From assembly GCA_964350315.1 (NCBI GenBank), contig CAYGJD010000006.1, positions 1 through 64,000 of the forward strand: a stretch of 64,000 bases of DNA, given 5' to 3'. The notes below the pieces were generated by a model. That model did no database searches, was not told the origin of the DNA, and saw only the letters and a list, made by a program, of their open reading frames with translations. This DNA comes from JAJZEO01 sp964350315. GTDB taxonomy: Bacteria; Chlamydiota; Chlamydiia; Chlamydiales; 2-12-FULL-49-11. Each line of letters opens with the position of its first letter. Position 1 is the stretch's first letter. The translations under genes and the position numbers were made by a program. Below are positions 28,035 through 37,583 of this stretch, piece after piece.

Positions 28035-28283
28035 ATGTTTAAGGGAATTATCCATTTATTTTTTGTTGTCTACACTCTACTCCTCTTTGGGAGAATTTGT
28101 TTATCTTGGTTTCCGGCCATTCAGGGCTCAAAATTTGCAAGATTTCTTTATTTTTATACAGAACCCTACCTAAACGTTTTTAGACGAATCATTCCCCCTA
28201 TTGGAGGAATGTTTGATTTATCACCAATCTTTGCCTTTTTTGCCCTTCGTATGATAGAATCTCTACTATTAAGAATCTTGTAA
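28035..28283 (+). CDS. yggT: YggT family membrane protein
   Basis: An 82-residue protein with two hydrophobic segments separated by SWFPAIQGSKFARFLYFYTEP and RRIIPPIGGMFDLSPIFAF, the conserved YggT signature (pfam YGGT). The family is widespread and linked loosely to cell division and osmotic stress, with no proven biochemical activity. It starts about 70 bp from the divergent PilM-like gene and precedes dusB by 16 nt. Confidence 0.9.
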   Translation: MFKGIIHLFFVVYTLLLFGRICLSWFPAIQGSKFARFLYFYTEPYLNVFRRIIPPIGGMFDLSPIFAFFALRMIESLLLRIL

Positions 28284-28299
28284 TTATTATTTAAAGCTT

Positions 28300-29277
28300 A
28301 TGTCCTGGATCAAACCTTTAAAACTTGGCTCTGTTACACTAAAAAATAACATTGCCTTTTCCCCTCTTGCTGGGTGCAGCGACCTGCCCTTTCGTAGACT
28401 CGTAAACTTATTTCGCCCTTCTTTGTACTTTTGTGAAATGGTGAAGATCGATGCCCTCATAAGGCATGATAAAGGGACATATCGAATTCTTAGTTATACG
28501 CCAGATATGCATCCTATCGGAGCTCAAATTTGTGGTAGTAACCCTAAACTTGCCAAAGAAGCTGCCAAAATCGTTGAAGATTTAGGCTTTGATGTCGTCG
28601 ATCTAAACTGTGGCTGCCCTGTTGATAAAGTTACAAAAGATAATAGTGGTTCAGGTTTGTTGAAGTCTCCTCAACTGATTGGAGAAATTTTAAATGAGAT
28701 GGTTAACGCGGTAAAAATCCCTGTTACAGTAAAAATTCGTGTAGGGTGGGATGATCAAGCTATTGTTGCTCCTCAAGTGACAAAGATTGCTGAAGAAGCG
28801 GGCGCAAAGGCAATTTTTGTTCATGGACGCACTCGCCAACAAGCTTATAAAGGTGTTGCAAATCGTCAACTTATCAAAGATTGTGTCGATGTAAAAAAAG
28901 AGATTTTAGTTTTTGGAAATGGCGACATTTTTGATACCGAAAGCGCTCTTGATATGTTTGAAACAACTAAATGTGACGGAATTCTTGTTTCAAGAGGAAC
29001 TCTTGGCGCTCCTTGGATTAGTGAACTAATTGAATCTAATTTAGGTGGAAAGCCTTTTTCTCATGAAATCAATGGAGATTTTCTTCGGAACTTTCTAAAA
29101 ATGCACCTAGAATATTCTAAATCATTTAATGATGATAAAAGAACTATGATTGATATGAGAAAAGTTGCTACATGGACGTTCAGAAATGAGCCGCGAATGG
29201 CTCAGTTTCGTGAAAAGTTGAACAAGGCAAAGTCTTTGGTCGAAGTAGAAGAAATTATTGAATGCTGCCCTCTATAG
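28300..29277 (+). CDS. dusB: tRNA-dihydrouridine synthase
   Basis: This 325-residue FMN enzyme reduces uridine to dihydrouridine in tRNA D-loops. It shows NIAFSPLAGCSDLPFRRL near the N-terminus, the catalytic cysteine block DLNCGCPVDKVTK and KIRVGWDD. Later motifs are IFVHGRTRQQAYKG and GNGDIFD. Length is typical for the DusB type. It lies downstream of yggT, probably in one transcript. Confidence 0.95.
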   Translation: MSWIKPLKLGSVTLKNNIAFSPLAGCSDLPFRRLVNLFRPSLYFCEMVKIDALIRHDKGTYRILSYTPDMHPIGAQICGSNPKLAKEAAKIVEDLGFDVVDLNCGCPVDKVTKDNSGSGLLKSPQLIGEILNEMVNAVKIPVTVKIRVGWDDQAIVAPQVTKIAEEAGAKAIFVHGRTRQQAYKGVANRQLIKDCVDVKKEILVFGNGDIFDTESALDMFETTKCDGILVSRGTLGAPWISELIESNLGGKPFSHEINGDFLRNFLKMHLEYSKSFNDDKRTMIDMRKVATWTFRNEPRMAQFREKLNKAKSLVEVEEIIECCPL

Positions 29278-29283
29278 ACGTTT

Positions 29284-30390
29284 TTAATACAGAACAGAAA
29301 GAGATAAGGCAAAACCTTGTAACGTTACATCATTAAATGGACGAGTATACCTTGGAGAAGAGAAGGGCTGCACTTCAAATGAATTGGCTCTTTTCCATAA
29401 AATTTGTGTATCGTAGGTAAAATCAAGAGAGACATGCGCATCGTCACACATCACATATTTAGCAACACCAAAACCAATCTTCATATCTAATGTAGGCGCT
29501 AGATACTGTTTTTTCTCATAAAAATTGATTGTTGCAGTTGAGTCGTTTGTCCTTGATTCACCATAAGTTGACCGATTTAATGTATATTCAAGAGAAACGC
29601 CCGTCTTTGCAACTAAATAAAAGATCTCAGAAAAAAGAAACCGCCCACTTAAAGTAGCTAATGGCCCAATTCCCCAATATTTGTTGTTTTGAGTGACGTT
29701 TACAACATTTGTTGTAAGCGTTGGCCCTCCAGTATAGAGAGTTGCTTCATTATTTTTAACCCATGTAGAGCGAACTCCTACCCCTGTATTCACAAGCACA
29801 TTTTCTTGAAAGTGAAATCGCTTAGTAAGATCTATGTCGAGCTGATTTAACATCAGCGCAGTTCGACCTCGAGCGACATCTACCCTTGCCCCATCTAGAG
29901 TAACACTCTTCAATGGAATCAGGGTTTGACTTCCTGTTTGTGAAACATCTTGTCTTTCACTACCTGCAAAATACTGATACTCTGCACAAACGTCCCAATC
30001 ATAATGAAACAGTTGAGTTCCTGCTCCAACAGAAAAACCCCATTTCCAGTGATTTGACACGTTCTCACTCACTCCATCTAATATTGGTGGAGTTGTACTC
30101 TGTCCTTCACGTGAATAAGCAAAAGCTCCATTCCCAGCACTTGCCCTGTACAAATGACAAGACAAATACCCATGCAAAGGGTAACACTCTGTATCTTTCC
30201 ATGTAGTACTTGACCCCAGCGGCTCATACATCCTTTCACAAAGGACCCTTTCTCTTCGCTTCTCTCCTACCCCTTTGTTCTTGCCTGAAAGAGGAAGAAG
30301 GGCGCAAAAAAAGATCACAAAGACACACACTGTTATCGCAGCAACGCCAGACCACAATGGAAAATGACGAACTTTCGAAAACCATTTCAC
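29284..30390 (-). CDS. Lpg1974-family MOMP-like outer-membrane protein
   Basis: A 368-residue protein with an N-terminal hydrophobic segment (residues about 15-35). It has the family core WGFSVGAGTQLFHYDWDVCAE, then NKYWGIGPLATLSGRFLFSE, matching the Lpg1974/MOMP-like porin family. The end FALSLSVLY is strand-like. The signal segment is long and lacks a clear cleavage site, so the N-terminus may differ. A paralogue (30563-31639) lies directly upstream on the same strand, with a good terminator between. Confidence 0.82.
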   Translation of the reverse strand: MKWFSKVRHFPLWSGVAAITVCVFVIFFCALLPLSGKNKGVGEKRRERVLCERMYEPLGSSTTWKDTECYPLHGYLSCHLYRASAGNGAFAYSREGQSTTPPILDGVSENVSNHWKWGFSVGAGTQLFHYDWDVCAEYQYFAGSERQDVSQTGSQTLIPLKSVTLDGARVDVARGRTALMLNQLDIDLTKRFHFQENVLVNTGVGVRSTWVKNNEATLYTGGPTLTTNVVNVTQNNKYWGIGPLATLSGRFLFSEIFYLVAKTGVSLEYTLNRSTYGESRTNDSTATINFYEKKQYLAPTLDMKIGFGVAKYVMCDDAHVSLDFTYDTQILWKRANSFEVQPFSSPRYTRPFNDVTLQGFALSLSVLY

Positions 30391-30501
30391 TTAAATACCA
30401 TCTACTAGCGGTAATTATGAAAAGCAATTACAACTTGCTTATGTTTTATAAATAATACGAATAAAAGATAAAAACAATAAAAAAATAAAAGAGAACAAGA
30501 C

Positions 30502-30530
30502 AAAAAAAAACGACCCCAATTTTGGGGCCG
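30502..30530 (-). terminator. Rho-independent terminator after the MOMP-like gene
   Basis: On the minus strand a GC-rich hairpin (CGGCCCC, loop AAAATT, GGGGTCG) is followed by nine T residues. It lies about 30 nt after the stop of the leftward gene at 30563-31639. Confidence 0.9.
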
Positions 30531-30562
30531 CTTTTCGCTAAATCAATTCATCTATACTTAGA

Positions 30563-31639
30563 TTAAAAATCCCAGCATAAATCAATTCTTAGACCAGTTA
30601 AACCAAATGTATTGTTCTCATCTGTGTGGAAGAGAGCGTTTGGTGTTTCATTCAAAATCATTGAATGAGCAAACTGGTTGAAGTAGAATGATGTATCCCA
30701 TCCACCTCTGATTCTAATGTGCTGACAACCGTAGTATACAGGTTTTTCATACTGTAATCCAAGAAATGTCTTCAGTGCTGGAGAAAGAACAGCAATTGAA
30801 CCTTCATTGTATGTCATCGTTAAAGTGTTTGCAGCAGCACTTGACCATGAATGATCGTTGATTTTTGCATATCCAAGTAGGATCGCCATTGAGTTGTCAC
30901 AAAATAAGCCAATACCTTCTGACATTCCCCAATTTCCATTTACTCCAACCTGTGGTCCAACACCCCAGAAATCATCTCCACGCTTCATATAAACAGCATC
31001 AGTACCCACTGTTCCACCTGTGAACTTATTAGTCACAGTGTTGTTAATCCAAGCAGCTTTTATACCAACATGTGGTGTAATAGCAAAGCATCCACTCATA
31101 AAGTTTCCACGACCAAGCATCACATCAAACATGTAATAATCGATTCTATGCTTAGAACTTCCAACATCAGCGCTTACAAAATTCGTAGAAGTAGTTAAAG
31201 CATTTACTGATCTCATATTCACAGGAATAAGAATTTGACTAAACTCTGTTGAAGTAGAATCTTTTCCTGTTGTTTGGATCCAGTCAAAATGGATTTTTAG
31301 ATCCCAATCGTCATGTTCGAAATGACGACCAACTGCTACAGTTAAACCCCAGTCTAAATTAAATTGAGGTCTTCTACCGTTAGTTGCTTGAGTGTTAGCT
31401 CCTGCTGCAACTCCACCATCTAATGTGTAGGCATACATGTTACCTGTTACTCTTGCTTGCTCCAAAAGAAATCCAACATCGATCATAAAGTCGTTTGAAT
31501 CAACGTCTGGTCTTGTGTGACACATGCTTGGCCCTTTGCAGCCATTAGTTTTCATTTCTCCAGTTCCTGCGAACGCTGCAGCACTGACTGCAATTGACGC
31601 TATCAAGACTGGGAATCCTTTTCTAGAATATCCAATCAT
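30563..31639 (-). CDS. Lpg1974-family MOMP-like outer-membrane protein
   Basis: A 358-residue porin-like protein with signal peptide (VLIASIAVSAAAFA). The family motifs are WGLTVAVGRHFEHDDWDLKI and DDFWGVGPQVGVNGNW, and it ends in an aromatic strand (LRIDLCWDF). A cysteine-bearing segment (MKTNGCKGPSMCH) follows the signal; cross-linking by disulfides is known for chlamydial envelope proteins and is possible here. GAGG sits upstream of the ATG, and a strong terminator follows. With its own terminator it is probably a highly expressed single gene. Confidence 0.88.
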   Translation of the reverse strand: MIGYSRKGFPVLIASIAVSAAAFAGTGEMKTNGCKGPSMCHTRPDVDSNDFMIDVGFLLEQARVTGNMYAYTLDGGVAAGANTQATNGRRPQFNLDWGLTVAVGRHFEHDDWDLKIHFDWIQTTGKDSTSTEFSQILIPVNMRSVNALTTSTNFVSADVGSSKHRIDYYMFDVMLGRGNFMSGCFAITPHVGIKAAWINNTVTNKFTGGTVGTDAVYMKRGDDFWGVGPQVGVNGNWGMSEGIGLFCDNSMAILLGYAKINDHSWSSAAANTLTMTYNEGSIAVLSPALKTFLGLQYEKPVYYGCQHIRIRGGWDTSFYFNQFAHSMILNETPNALFHTDENNTFGLTGLRIDLCWDF

Positions 31640-31828
31640 TTTTTACCTCACGGGGGTTTTGATTTAATTCGTTTTACTTTATTAATTCTCCTATAATCGA
31701 GCTGATATTATTTTTTAAACTTTTTTTTTGTTAATTATTTAGAATTATTGTGAAGTATAGATGCGAAAGCTTAGCTTAAACGAGTTGCAGGATGCAGTTT
31801 TTTTAAACTTTTTTCTCTTTTATTTGTC

Positions 31829-32809
31829 TTAGGCAACTTTTTGACAATAATATGCAGCCCCTTTGAGAGCGGTATCGGCATCTAGAATAACATAAATTGG
31901 AACATTCTTTAATAAGTTAGAAAAACGACCTTTATCAATAAAGGCCTTCATAAATGTCTCTTTTTTTAATTCACTTAGTATCTTTGGTGCGATTCCTCCA
32001 CCTATATAGACTCCAGCAAGAGACATTACTTTTAAAGCAACATTCCCCGCCTCTGCTCCATAAAGAGAACAAAACCAACTAAGAGCTCGAGCACACACCT
32101 TGCACTCTCCTGTTAAGCCCAGTTCTGAAATCACTTTAGCGGGGTCTTGTTCTTTTAGTTTTCTTGAAACGAGTTCATCGACCTTTTCATGCTTACTATC
32201 AATAAGAAACTGATATAAGTTTACAAGCCCTTGTCCACATAGAACCCTTTCAAAAGAGACGTGACCAAATTTTTTCTGCAAATACTTCAATAGTTCTATT
32301 TCAATGTCATTGCGTGGCGAAAAATCACAATGTCCACCTTCTGAAGCGCTTGGAATATAATCTTTCCCATCAAAAAAAATGGGTGACTCACCAAGCCCTG
32401 TTCCAGCAGAAATTAGAGCTTGATTTGCATTCTTGTTTGGCACGCCCTTATTGAGTGTGTATAAATCTTTTGTTTGGAGAGTTTTAATTCCATATGCGTT
32501 TGCTTTTAAGTCGTTGATTAAAGAGACTTTTTCCATATTAAATTTCTCACACAACTTCTTAGAGTCAATGACCCAAGGTAGGTTTGTTGTATGACAAACT
32601 TCATTTTCTATGGGGCCAGCTATTCCAAAACATGCACTATGGGGCAGGTTCTTCTCACCTTTAAGAAAAAGTTCTACAATTTCATCAAATGTTTTGTGTT
32701 CATGTGAGACGTATTTTTCTCGACGAACTTCTGTTAAGTCATTACCCTTTAACTCATAAAGAGCGAAAAGTGTTTTTGTTCCACCAATATCTCCAGCCAA
32801 AAACCGCAA
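31829..32809 (-). CDS. glk: Glucokinase
   Basis: A 326-residue member of the Glk family (E. coli type). It phosphorylates glucose with ATP to glucose 6-phosphate in the cytosol. The phosphate-binding motif LAGDIGGTKTLFALYE is at the N-terminus. Further motifs are FGIAGPIENEVC, INDLKANAYGI, SAGTGLGESPI, ASEGGHCDFSPR (the glucose-binding region) and YIGGGIAPKI. Divergent from recA, with about 100 bp between starts. Confidence 0.95.
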   Translation of the reverse strand: MRFLAGDIGGTKTLFALYELKGNDLTEVRREKYVSHEHKTFDEIVELFLKGEKNLPHSACFGIAGPIENEVCHTTNLPWVIDSKKLCEKFNMEKVSLINDLKANAYGIKTLQTKDLYTLNKGVPNKNANQALISAGTGLGESPIFFDGKDYIPSASEGGHCDFSPRNDIEIELLKYLQKKFGHVSFERVLCGQGLVNLYQFLIDSKHEKVDELVSRKLKEQDPAKVISELGLTGECKVCARALSWFCSLYGAEAGNVALKVMSLAGVYIGGGIAPKILSELKKETFMKAFIDKGRFSNLLKNVPIYVILDADTALKGAAYYCQKVA

Positions 32810-32908
32810 AATAACACCCCTGTTTATCTCTTGAATTTCAGTTTTGACTGGATTTTTGTCTAGGTCTTTATTATTCTAATGCATTGCATTGATAAACATA
32901 GGTATTTT

Positions 32909-33985
32909 ATGAAGCCGTCTGAAAAAGAAGCGAAAAAAAAAGCACTCGATCTAGCTCTTGCCCATATTGAAAAGCAATTTGGAGAAGGATCTATCATGTC
33001 ACTTGGAAAACACTCTTCCTCTCACAGCGTACAGGTTATTCCCACAGGATCAATCACTTTAGACATCGCTCTTGGTATTGGTGGAGTTCCAAGAGGTCGA
33101 GTTGTTGAAATTTATGGACCAGAATCTTCAGGTAAATCGACTCTTGCAACTCATATTGTTGCAAATTGTCAAAAAAATGGGGGCGTTGCTGCTTATATAG
33201 ATGCAGAACACGCTCTTGACCCAAGTTATGCAGCCAAAATTGGTGTTGATGTAAACGAACTATTGATTTCTCAGCCTGATTCTGGAGAAGAAGCCTTAAA
33301 CATTGCAGAAATGCTCGCACGATCTAACGCTGTAGATGTTATTGTTATCGACTCCGTTGCTGCCCTTGTTCCAAAGCACGAACTAGAAGGGGAGATTGGT
33401 GATACGCATGTTGGCCTTCAAGCCAGAATGATGTCTCAAGCTCTTAGAAAACTAAGCGCAACTCTCTCTAAAAGCAACACTTGCGCAATTTTTATTAACC
33501 AAATCAGAGAAAAAATCGGTGTAATGTTTGGTAACCCTGAGACAACAACAGGTGGTCGCGCTCTAAAGTTCTATGCTTCAGTTCGTTTAGATATTCGCAG
33601 AATTGGTGGGATAAAGGATGCGGAGGGCACAGAGTGTGGTAACCGCGTAAGAGTTAAGGTTGCAAAGAACAAAATGGCGCCTCCTTTTAGACAGGCTGAG
33701 TTTGACATTCTCTTTAATGAGGGTATTTCACGTTCTGGATCAATCCTTGATCTTGGTGTTGAAGTTGGAGTTATTGAGAAAAAAGGGCCTTGGTTAAGCT
33801 ATAAGACGAATCGATACCAAGGAAGAGAGGCTGCAAGAAAAGACCTTAAAGAAAACCCAAAGCTTCTTGAAGAAATCGAAAGTATTATTTTTACAAAATA
33901 CGAAGAAAAGTTTGGCGTCTCTTTTAACCAAAAAAAGAATGCGCAAGTGCAGAAGAACGAGCCAGAAAAAGTGGCAACTTCATAA
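32909..33985 (+). CDS. recA: Recombinase RecA
   Basis: The start ATG at 32909 fits the family N-terminus; a frame from 32879 adds ten residues. The 358-residue protein carries the Walker A motif GPESSGKST, the MAW block IEKQFGEGSIM, VIVIDSVAALVPKHE and NQIREKIGVMFGNPETTTGG. It forms the DNA-strand-exchange filament in homologous recombination. It is divergent from glk; the following barrel gene starts 14 nt later with a TTG. Confidence 0.98.
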   Translation: MKPSEKEAKKKALDLALAHIEKQFGEGSIMSLGKHSSSHSVQVIPTGSITLDIALGIGGVPRGRVVEIYGPESSGKSTLATHIVANCQKNGGVAAYIDAEHALDPSYAAKIGVDVNELLISQPDSGEEALNIAEMLARSNAVDVIVIDSVAALVPKHELEGEIGDTHVGLQARMMSQALRKLSATLSKSNTCAIFINQIREKIGVMFGNPETTTGGRALKFYASVRLDIRRIGGIKDAEGTECGNRVRVKVAKNKMAPPFRQAEFDILFNEGISRSGSILDLGVEVGVIEKKGPWLSYKTNRYQGREAARKDLKENPKLLEEIESIIFTKYEEKFGVSFNQKKNAQVQKNEPEKVATS

Positions 33986-33999
33986 CATAGGGGTATCTC

Positions 34000-34599
34000 T
34001 TGCGTTATACTAGAAATTGGGTATGGGCTCTGTTTTTGTTCATGCCTTTAGAAATTTTTGCCTTCTCTTTTCAAGGGGATGTCTTTTATTTTCGACCAAC
34101 CTCTTCGACTATAAGATCTATTTATGGAGAGGCCTGGGTTGGAGGAAAGATCAACTTAGAGAGCCACATCTCAAAGTCTCGGTGGTATTTAGAAAGGCTA
34201 CACATCTTCGGTGATGTGAGTTATTTAGATGACACAGGGGGGACGACAGCTGGAAATTTTAGCACTCAAATGCGGATAGTTCCTATTTCACTAGGCCTAA
34301 AATGGTGTCAACCTGTTGCAAGTTGGGCAAAAATTTACGTCGGTGCAGCACCACGCTACTTTTTTTTGCATATCAAGGATGAGTTAAGTGTTGTAACACA
34401 AACAATTAATAAAAACGGGATTGGGGGAATGGTCATTCTAGGATCAACTCTTTCACGTTGTAATTGTTACTTTGTCGATCTTTTCTTAAGCTATTCATTT
34501 AAAGAGTTTAGCAAGCCGGCAACGCCAGCTGGTGTTACAGGAACTTCTCTTGAAGTGGGTGGACTCAATATCGGTGGCGGTCTCGGTTATCAATTTTAA
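34000..34599 (+). CDS. Putative outer-membrane beta-barrel protein
   Basis: A 199-residue protein read from a TTG with AGGGG upstream. It has a signal peptide ending in IFAFS, then strand-like repeats: DVFYFRPTSSTIRSIYG, SLGLKWCQPVASWAKIYVG, APRYFFLHI. It ends in aromatic F (GGGLGYQF), which fits a small outer-membrane barrel. I know no name for it. It sits 14 nt after recA and 11 nt before the repeat protein at 34611, so probably co-transcribed. Confidence 0.7.
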   Translation: MRYTRNWVWALFLFMPLEIFAFSFQGDVFYFRPTSSTIRSIYGEAWVGGKINLESHISKSRWYLERLHIFGDVSYLDDTGGTTAGNFSTQMRIVPISLGLKWCQPVASWAKIYVGAAPRYFFLHIKDELSVVTQTINKNGIGGMVILGSTLSRCNCYFVDLFLSYSFKEFSKPATPAGVTGTSLEVGGLNIGGGLGYQF

Positions 34600-34610
34600 A
34601 AAGGATTTTC

Positions 34611-36125
34611 ATGAAACTTAAATCTCTTCTTAGTCTATTAAGTCTCTTACTTTTCCCCTTTTACGCCTTTTCCACCAACACAAATTGGGCCGCTCCAAAC
34701 ACTCTGTCTGGACAATTGATCGACACAACTTATCACCAAATTGCTTTCAACAACATCGGTGGCGGACTTGCGACATGGATAGAAGATGATGGAACAACAA
34801 GCTACATTAAGGCCTCCTTCTTAAGCAACGGTCTTTGGGGAGAGGCAACAACTCTTGCTTCAGGGGCATACTCTGCTAGAGATATCGACGCCGACATCAA
34901 CGACTCTGGGAATGCTATTGTTGGTTGGAGCGCAGATGTTTCTACAAGCCATCAAGTCCACTCAGTATTTTTTCAAAATGAAAGTTGGGGGGAGGTCCAA
35001 ACTCAATCTATCAACGGCTACGATGCTCTTTATACAAAAGTTGCGATAAACGAGGTTAATCATTCTGCCATTATCTGGGAACAGTCAGATGGAACAAATA
35101 CTTTGGTCAGGGCAAGAATGCACCAAAATACCGTCTGGAGTGGCATTGTCGATGTTTCCAGATCAGGAGAAGACTCCTACCTCCCACAAATCTCTTTAAA
35201 CGACTCCTCAACTGCCATTGCTGTTTGGTATGGGACCGTTGGAGGAGAGACTCTTGCACAAGCTGCAACCTTTGAAGACACTTCGTGGTCGTCTGTAACA
35301 AACCTCTCATCTACCGGACAAACTGCCATCTCTCCTCAAGTTTCTTTAAACGCAGACGGAACTGCCCTTTCTATTTGGACGAGAAACAGCATTGTTCAAT
35401 CAGCCTACTACGATGGCTCGAGTTGGGGCTCTGCAGCCAACTTAACTGCCAGCGGCACAGTCTCTGTCGTTCCTCAAATCGCTTACAATGCAAGCGGAGT
35501 TGCTGTTGCAGCTTGGCAACAAACCCTTGACACCTACGAAACAGTTCAAGCATCAACCTTTGAAGATCTTGCTTGGGTGGCTCCTGTTATAGTTTCTTCT
35601 GCACAAGTGAATTCAGCAAGCCCCCAAGTTTCGCAAAATACAACAGGAAAAGTCGTCGTTGGCTTTGTCAATCAAGACACCGCAAACCCTACAGCACAAA
35701 CGTCAACAAATGACGGCAGCGGGTGGAGCAACCCGTCAACAATTTCTGACTCAGGGCAAACCACTACCGTTCCAACGTTTAAACTAAACAATCAAGGAAA
35801 TGCTCTTGCTGGTTTTTTAAGGTCTGACGGCAGCAATGTTCGCCTTCAAACAAGCATTGGTTCCCCTTTAGAAACTTCCGGAACTCAACAACTTGTGCGT
35901 TTTGCAATGCAACAAGAAACCGCCAATTTTTTAACGTGGAGCTTTCTTGACCGTTCTGTAAAAGTTCAGATTCACAGAGATGGTACGTTGCTCGACGATC
36001 AGATGGGGGGAGCAACCTCTTTTTGCGATCATCTAAGAACTCCTGGTGAAAGCCACACATACATCATAAACGGAATTGATTCTGCTGGGCTGATTGCAAA
36101 CACTACAACAATTACAGTTCTTTAA
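34611..36125 (+). CDS. Secreted repeat protein, beta-propeller-like
   Basis: This 504-residue protein has a signal peptide (MKLKSLLSLLSLLLFPFYAFS) and about seven repeats of roughly 50-55 residues. Each repeat has the pattern LN.SGTAIA.W....G...VQA..F..SSW...TNLS: for example ISLNDSSTAIAVWYGTVGG, VSLNADGTALSIWTRN and IAYNASGVAVAAWQQ. Such regular blades suggest a propeller or long beta-solenoid. The C-terminus has a different, fibronectin-like look. The plus strand is rich in C over this gene. Function unknown; probably surface-exposed. Confidence 0.78.
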   Translation: MKLKSLLSLLSLLLFPFYAFSTNTNWAAPNTLSGQLIDTTYHQIAFNNIGGGLATWIEDDGTTSYIKASFLSNGLWGEATTLASGAYSARDIDADINDSGNAIVGWSADVSTSHQVHSVFFQNESWGEVQTQSINGYDALYTKVAINEVNHSAIIWEQSDGTNTLVRARMHQNTVWSGIVDVSRSGEDSYLPQISLNDSSTAIAVWYGTVGGETLAQAATFEDTSWSSVTNLSSTGQTAISPQVSLNADGTALSIWTRNSIVQSAYYDGSSWGSAANLTASGTVSVVPQIAYNASGVAVAAWQQTLDTYETVQASTFEDLAWVAPVIVSSAQVNSASPQVSQNTTGKVVVGFVNQDTANPTAQTSTNDGSGWSNPSTISDSGQTTTVPTFKLNNQGNALAGFLRSDGSNVRLQTSIGSPLETSGTQQLVRFAMQQETANFLTWSFLDRSVKVQIHRDGTLLDDQMGGATSFCDHLRTPGESHTYIINGIDSAGLIANTTTITVL

Positions 36126-36149
36126 GAGCTTTTTACAGCAACCAAGTCT

Positions 36150-37004
36150 TTAAAGGTCTCCTTCTAAAAGAGAAAGAAGGGATTCGAATTGCTCTGTAAG
36201 CAATCCAAGAGAGGAAAGTTTTTCTCTTAGATCGTTTGTTTCCTTAAAAAAACGAGAAAGAGCTGGCCCATACCCAAGCATTACGGCAAAATTTGACATG
36301 CACCCTCTTTTTTCGTCTTCTTTGAAATCAAAAATATCGTCTCTTATTTGAAAGGCCATCCCTAAGTCTTGCGCTGCACTTTTTATTTCCTCAATTCTGC
36401 CAAGGTCTCCGCCTCCAAAAATCCAACCAAATCCCATTGCCACTTCAAAAAGCGTAACTGTTTTTAAATAGATTAGATTTTCAAGAGACTCAATTGAATC
36501 TGGTTTTTCAAATAGGTCGAGTTGTTGTCCAAGCGTTGCACCAAGATGCCCCGAAGCTTTTGATGCCAAAGAAATCGCTTTAGATGTTGCCTCATATGCC
36601 AAATCACAAAATGGCGCTCTTTCTTCTTTTATCATCCGTCCATTTGATTCAATTTTCCCAAATGCTGCTGTTATTAAAGCATAACTTGCAAGAATTGCTG
36701 TTGCTTCACCAAATTCTGCGTGCAAACATTTTTTTCCTCTTCTTTGTTTCTCATCATCCATGGAAGGAAGGTCATCTGCAATCAGTGATGCTGTGTGAGA
36801 AAACTCGACTGCAAGTGCGCTTTGCATGACGGGGAGATCATTGCCTAATGCGTCTGCAACGATCAAAGTGATGATCGGTCTGATTCTTTTTCCCTTCGAA
36901 AGAAGGGCGTAGCGCATCGCTTGTTGCAGTTTGTTTGCTTCACCAAACTCAAGTGATAGGGCATCATCAATTACGCGCTTATACTGCTTTAAAAGAAGTG
37001 TCAT
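36150..37004 (-). CDS. ispA: Polyprenyl (farnesyl/geranyl) diphosphate synthase
   Basis: A 284-residue trans-isoprenyl diphosphate synthase that condenses IPP with allylic diphosphates. The two aspartate-rich motifs are in DDLPSMDDEKQRRGKKCLH and FQIRDDIFDFKED; KGKRIRPIITL lies near the N-terminus. The short-chain length suggests FPP or GGPP as product. Its ATG overlaps the stop of the GlmU-like gene (ATGA). A neighbouring glmU-like/ispA pair is also found in Chlamydia. Confidence 0.94.
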   Translation of the reverse strand: MTLLLKQYKRVIDDALSLEFGEANKLQQAMRYALLSKGKRIRPIITLIVADALGNDLPVMQSALAVEFSHTASLIADDLPSMDDEKQRRGKKCLHAEFGEATAILASYALITAAFGKIESNGRMIKEERAPFCDLAYEATSKAISLASKASGHLGATLGQQLDLFEKPDSIESLENLIYLKTVTLFEVAMGFGWIFGGGDLGRIEEIKSAAQDLGMAFQIRDDIFDFKEDEKRGCMSNFAVMLGYGPALSRFFKETNDLREKLSSLGLLTEQFESLLSLLEGDL

Positions 37005-37576
37005 TTAATAATTCCTCCAACATTTTTACAAGGGCGAATGTAGGCTCCTGGTAAAACAATTGATCCTGGATTTAAAACAGCATTGCAACCAATTGACGCA
37101 TCATCGCCAATTAAAGCTCCAAGTTTTTTTCGTCCAGTTTTGGTTATAACGCCGTCGCAAACAATGGAGATTTCACCCTTATCAAGCCGTGTGTTCGCAC
37201 AAATGCTCCCTGCACCCATATTGACTCGCGAACCGACAATTGAGTCACCCACGTAGCTTAAATGAGGAATTTTTGCTTCGTCTAAAATTAGCGAACGAAC
37301 AATTTCAACATTTCTACCGATGACACAATTTTCACCAATTACAATTGGTCCGCGTAAGTAGGCGCCCTTTCGAATAACGGTTCCTTTTCCAACAAAAACG
37401 CTTCCTTCTACAATAACACCTTCTGGGGGAACATAGGTTGGTTTTGTCTTTATATAAGCCTCAAGATGTTCGAGTATCTCCCATGCAGAACTCGTTGTCA
37501 ACAAGAGCTCTTTAAGCGAAAGGCCTTCTAACTTAAAGAGTTTCGTTGTTAGGCTTTTGTCTATTCTAACTTCCAT
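37001..37576 (-). CDS. Left-handed beta-helix acyltransferase, GlmU C-terminal-like
   Basis: The ATG at 37576 follows AAAAGGAGCAAAG and gives 191 residues; a longer frame to 37663 runs into the AT-rich candidate origin. Hexapeptide repeats run from SVFVGKGTVIRKGAYLRGP to VIGRNVEIVRS. The block PHLSYVGDSIVGSRVNMGAG resembles the acetyltransferase half of GlmU. The uridylyltransferase domain is absent, so it is not a complete GlmU; it may acetylate an aminosugar or be paired with a separate nucleotidyltransferase. It is coupled to ispA by ATGA overlap. Confidence 0.85.
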   Translation of the reverse strand: MEVRIDKSLTTKLFKLEGLSLKELLLTTSSAWEILEHLEAYIKTKPTYVPPEGVIVEGSVFVGKGTVIRKGAYLRGPIVIGENCVIGRNVEIVRSLILDEAKIPHLSYVGDSIVGSRVNMGAGSICANTRLDKGEISIVCDGVITKTGRKKLGALIGDDASIGCNAVLNPGSIVLPGAYIRPCKNVGGIIK

Positions 37577-37583
37577 CTTTGCT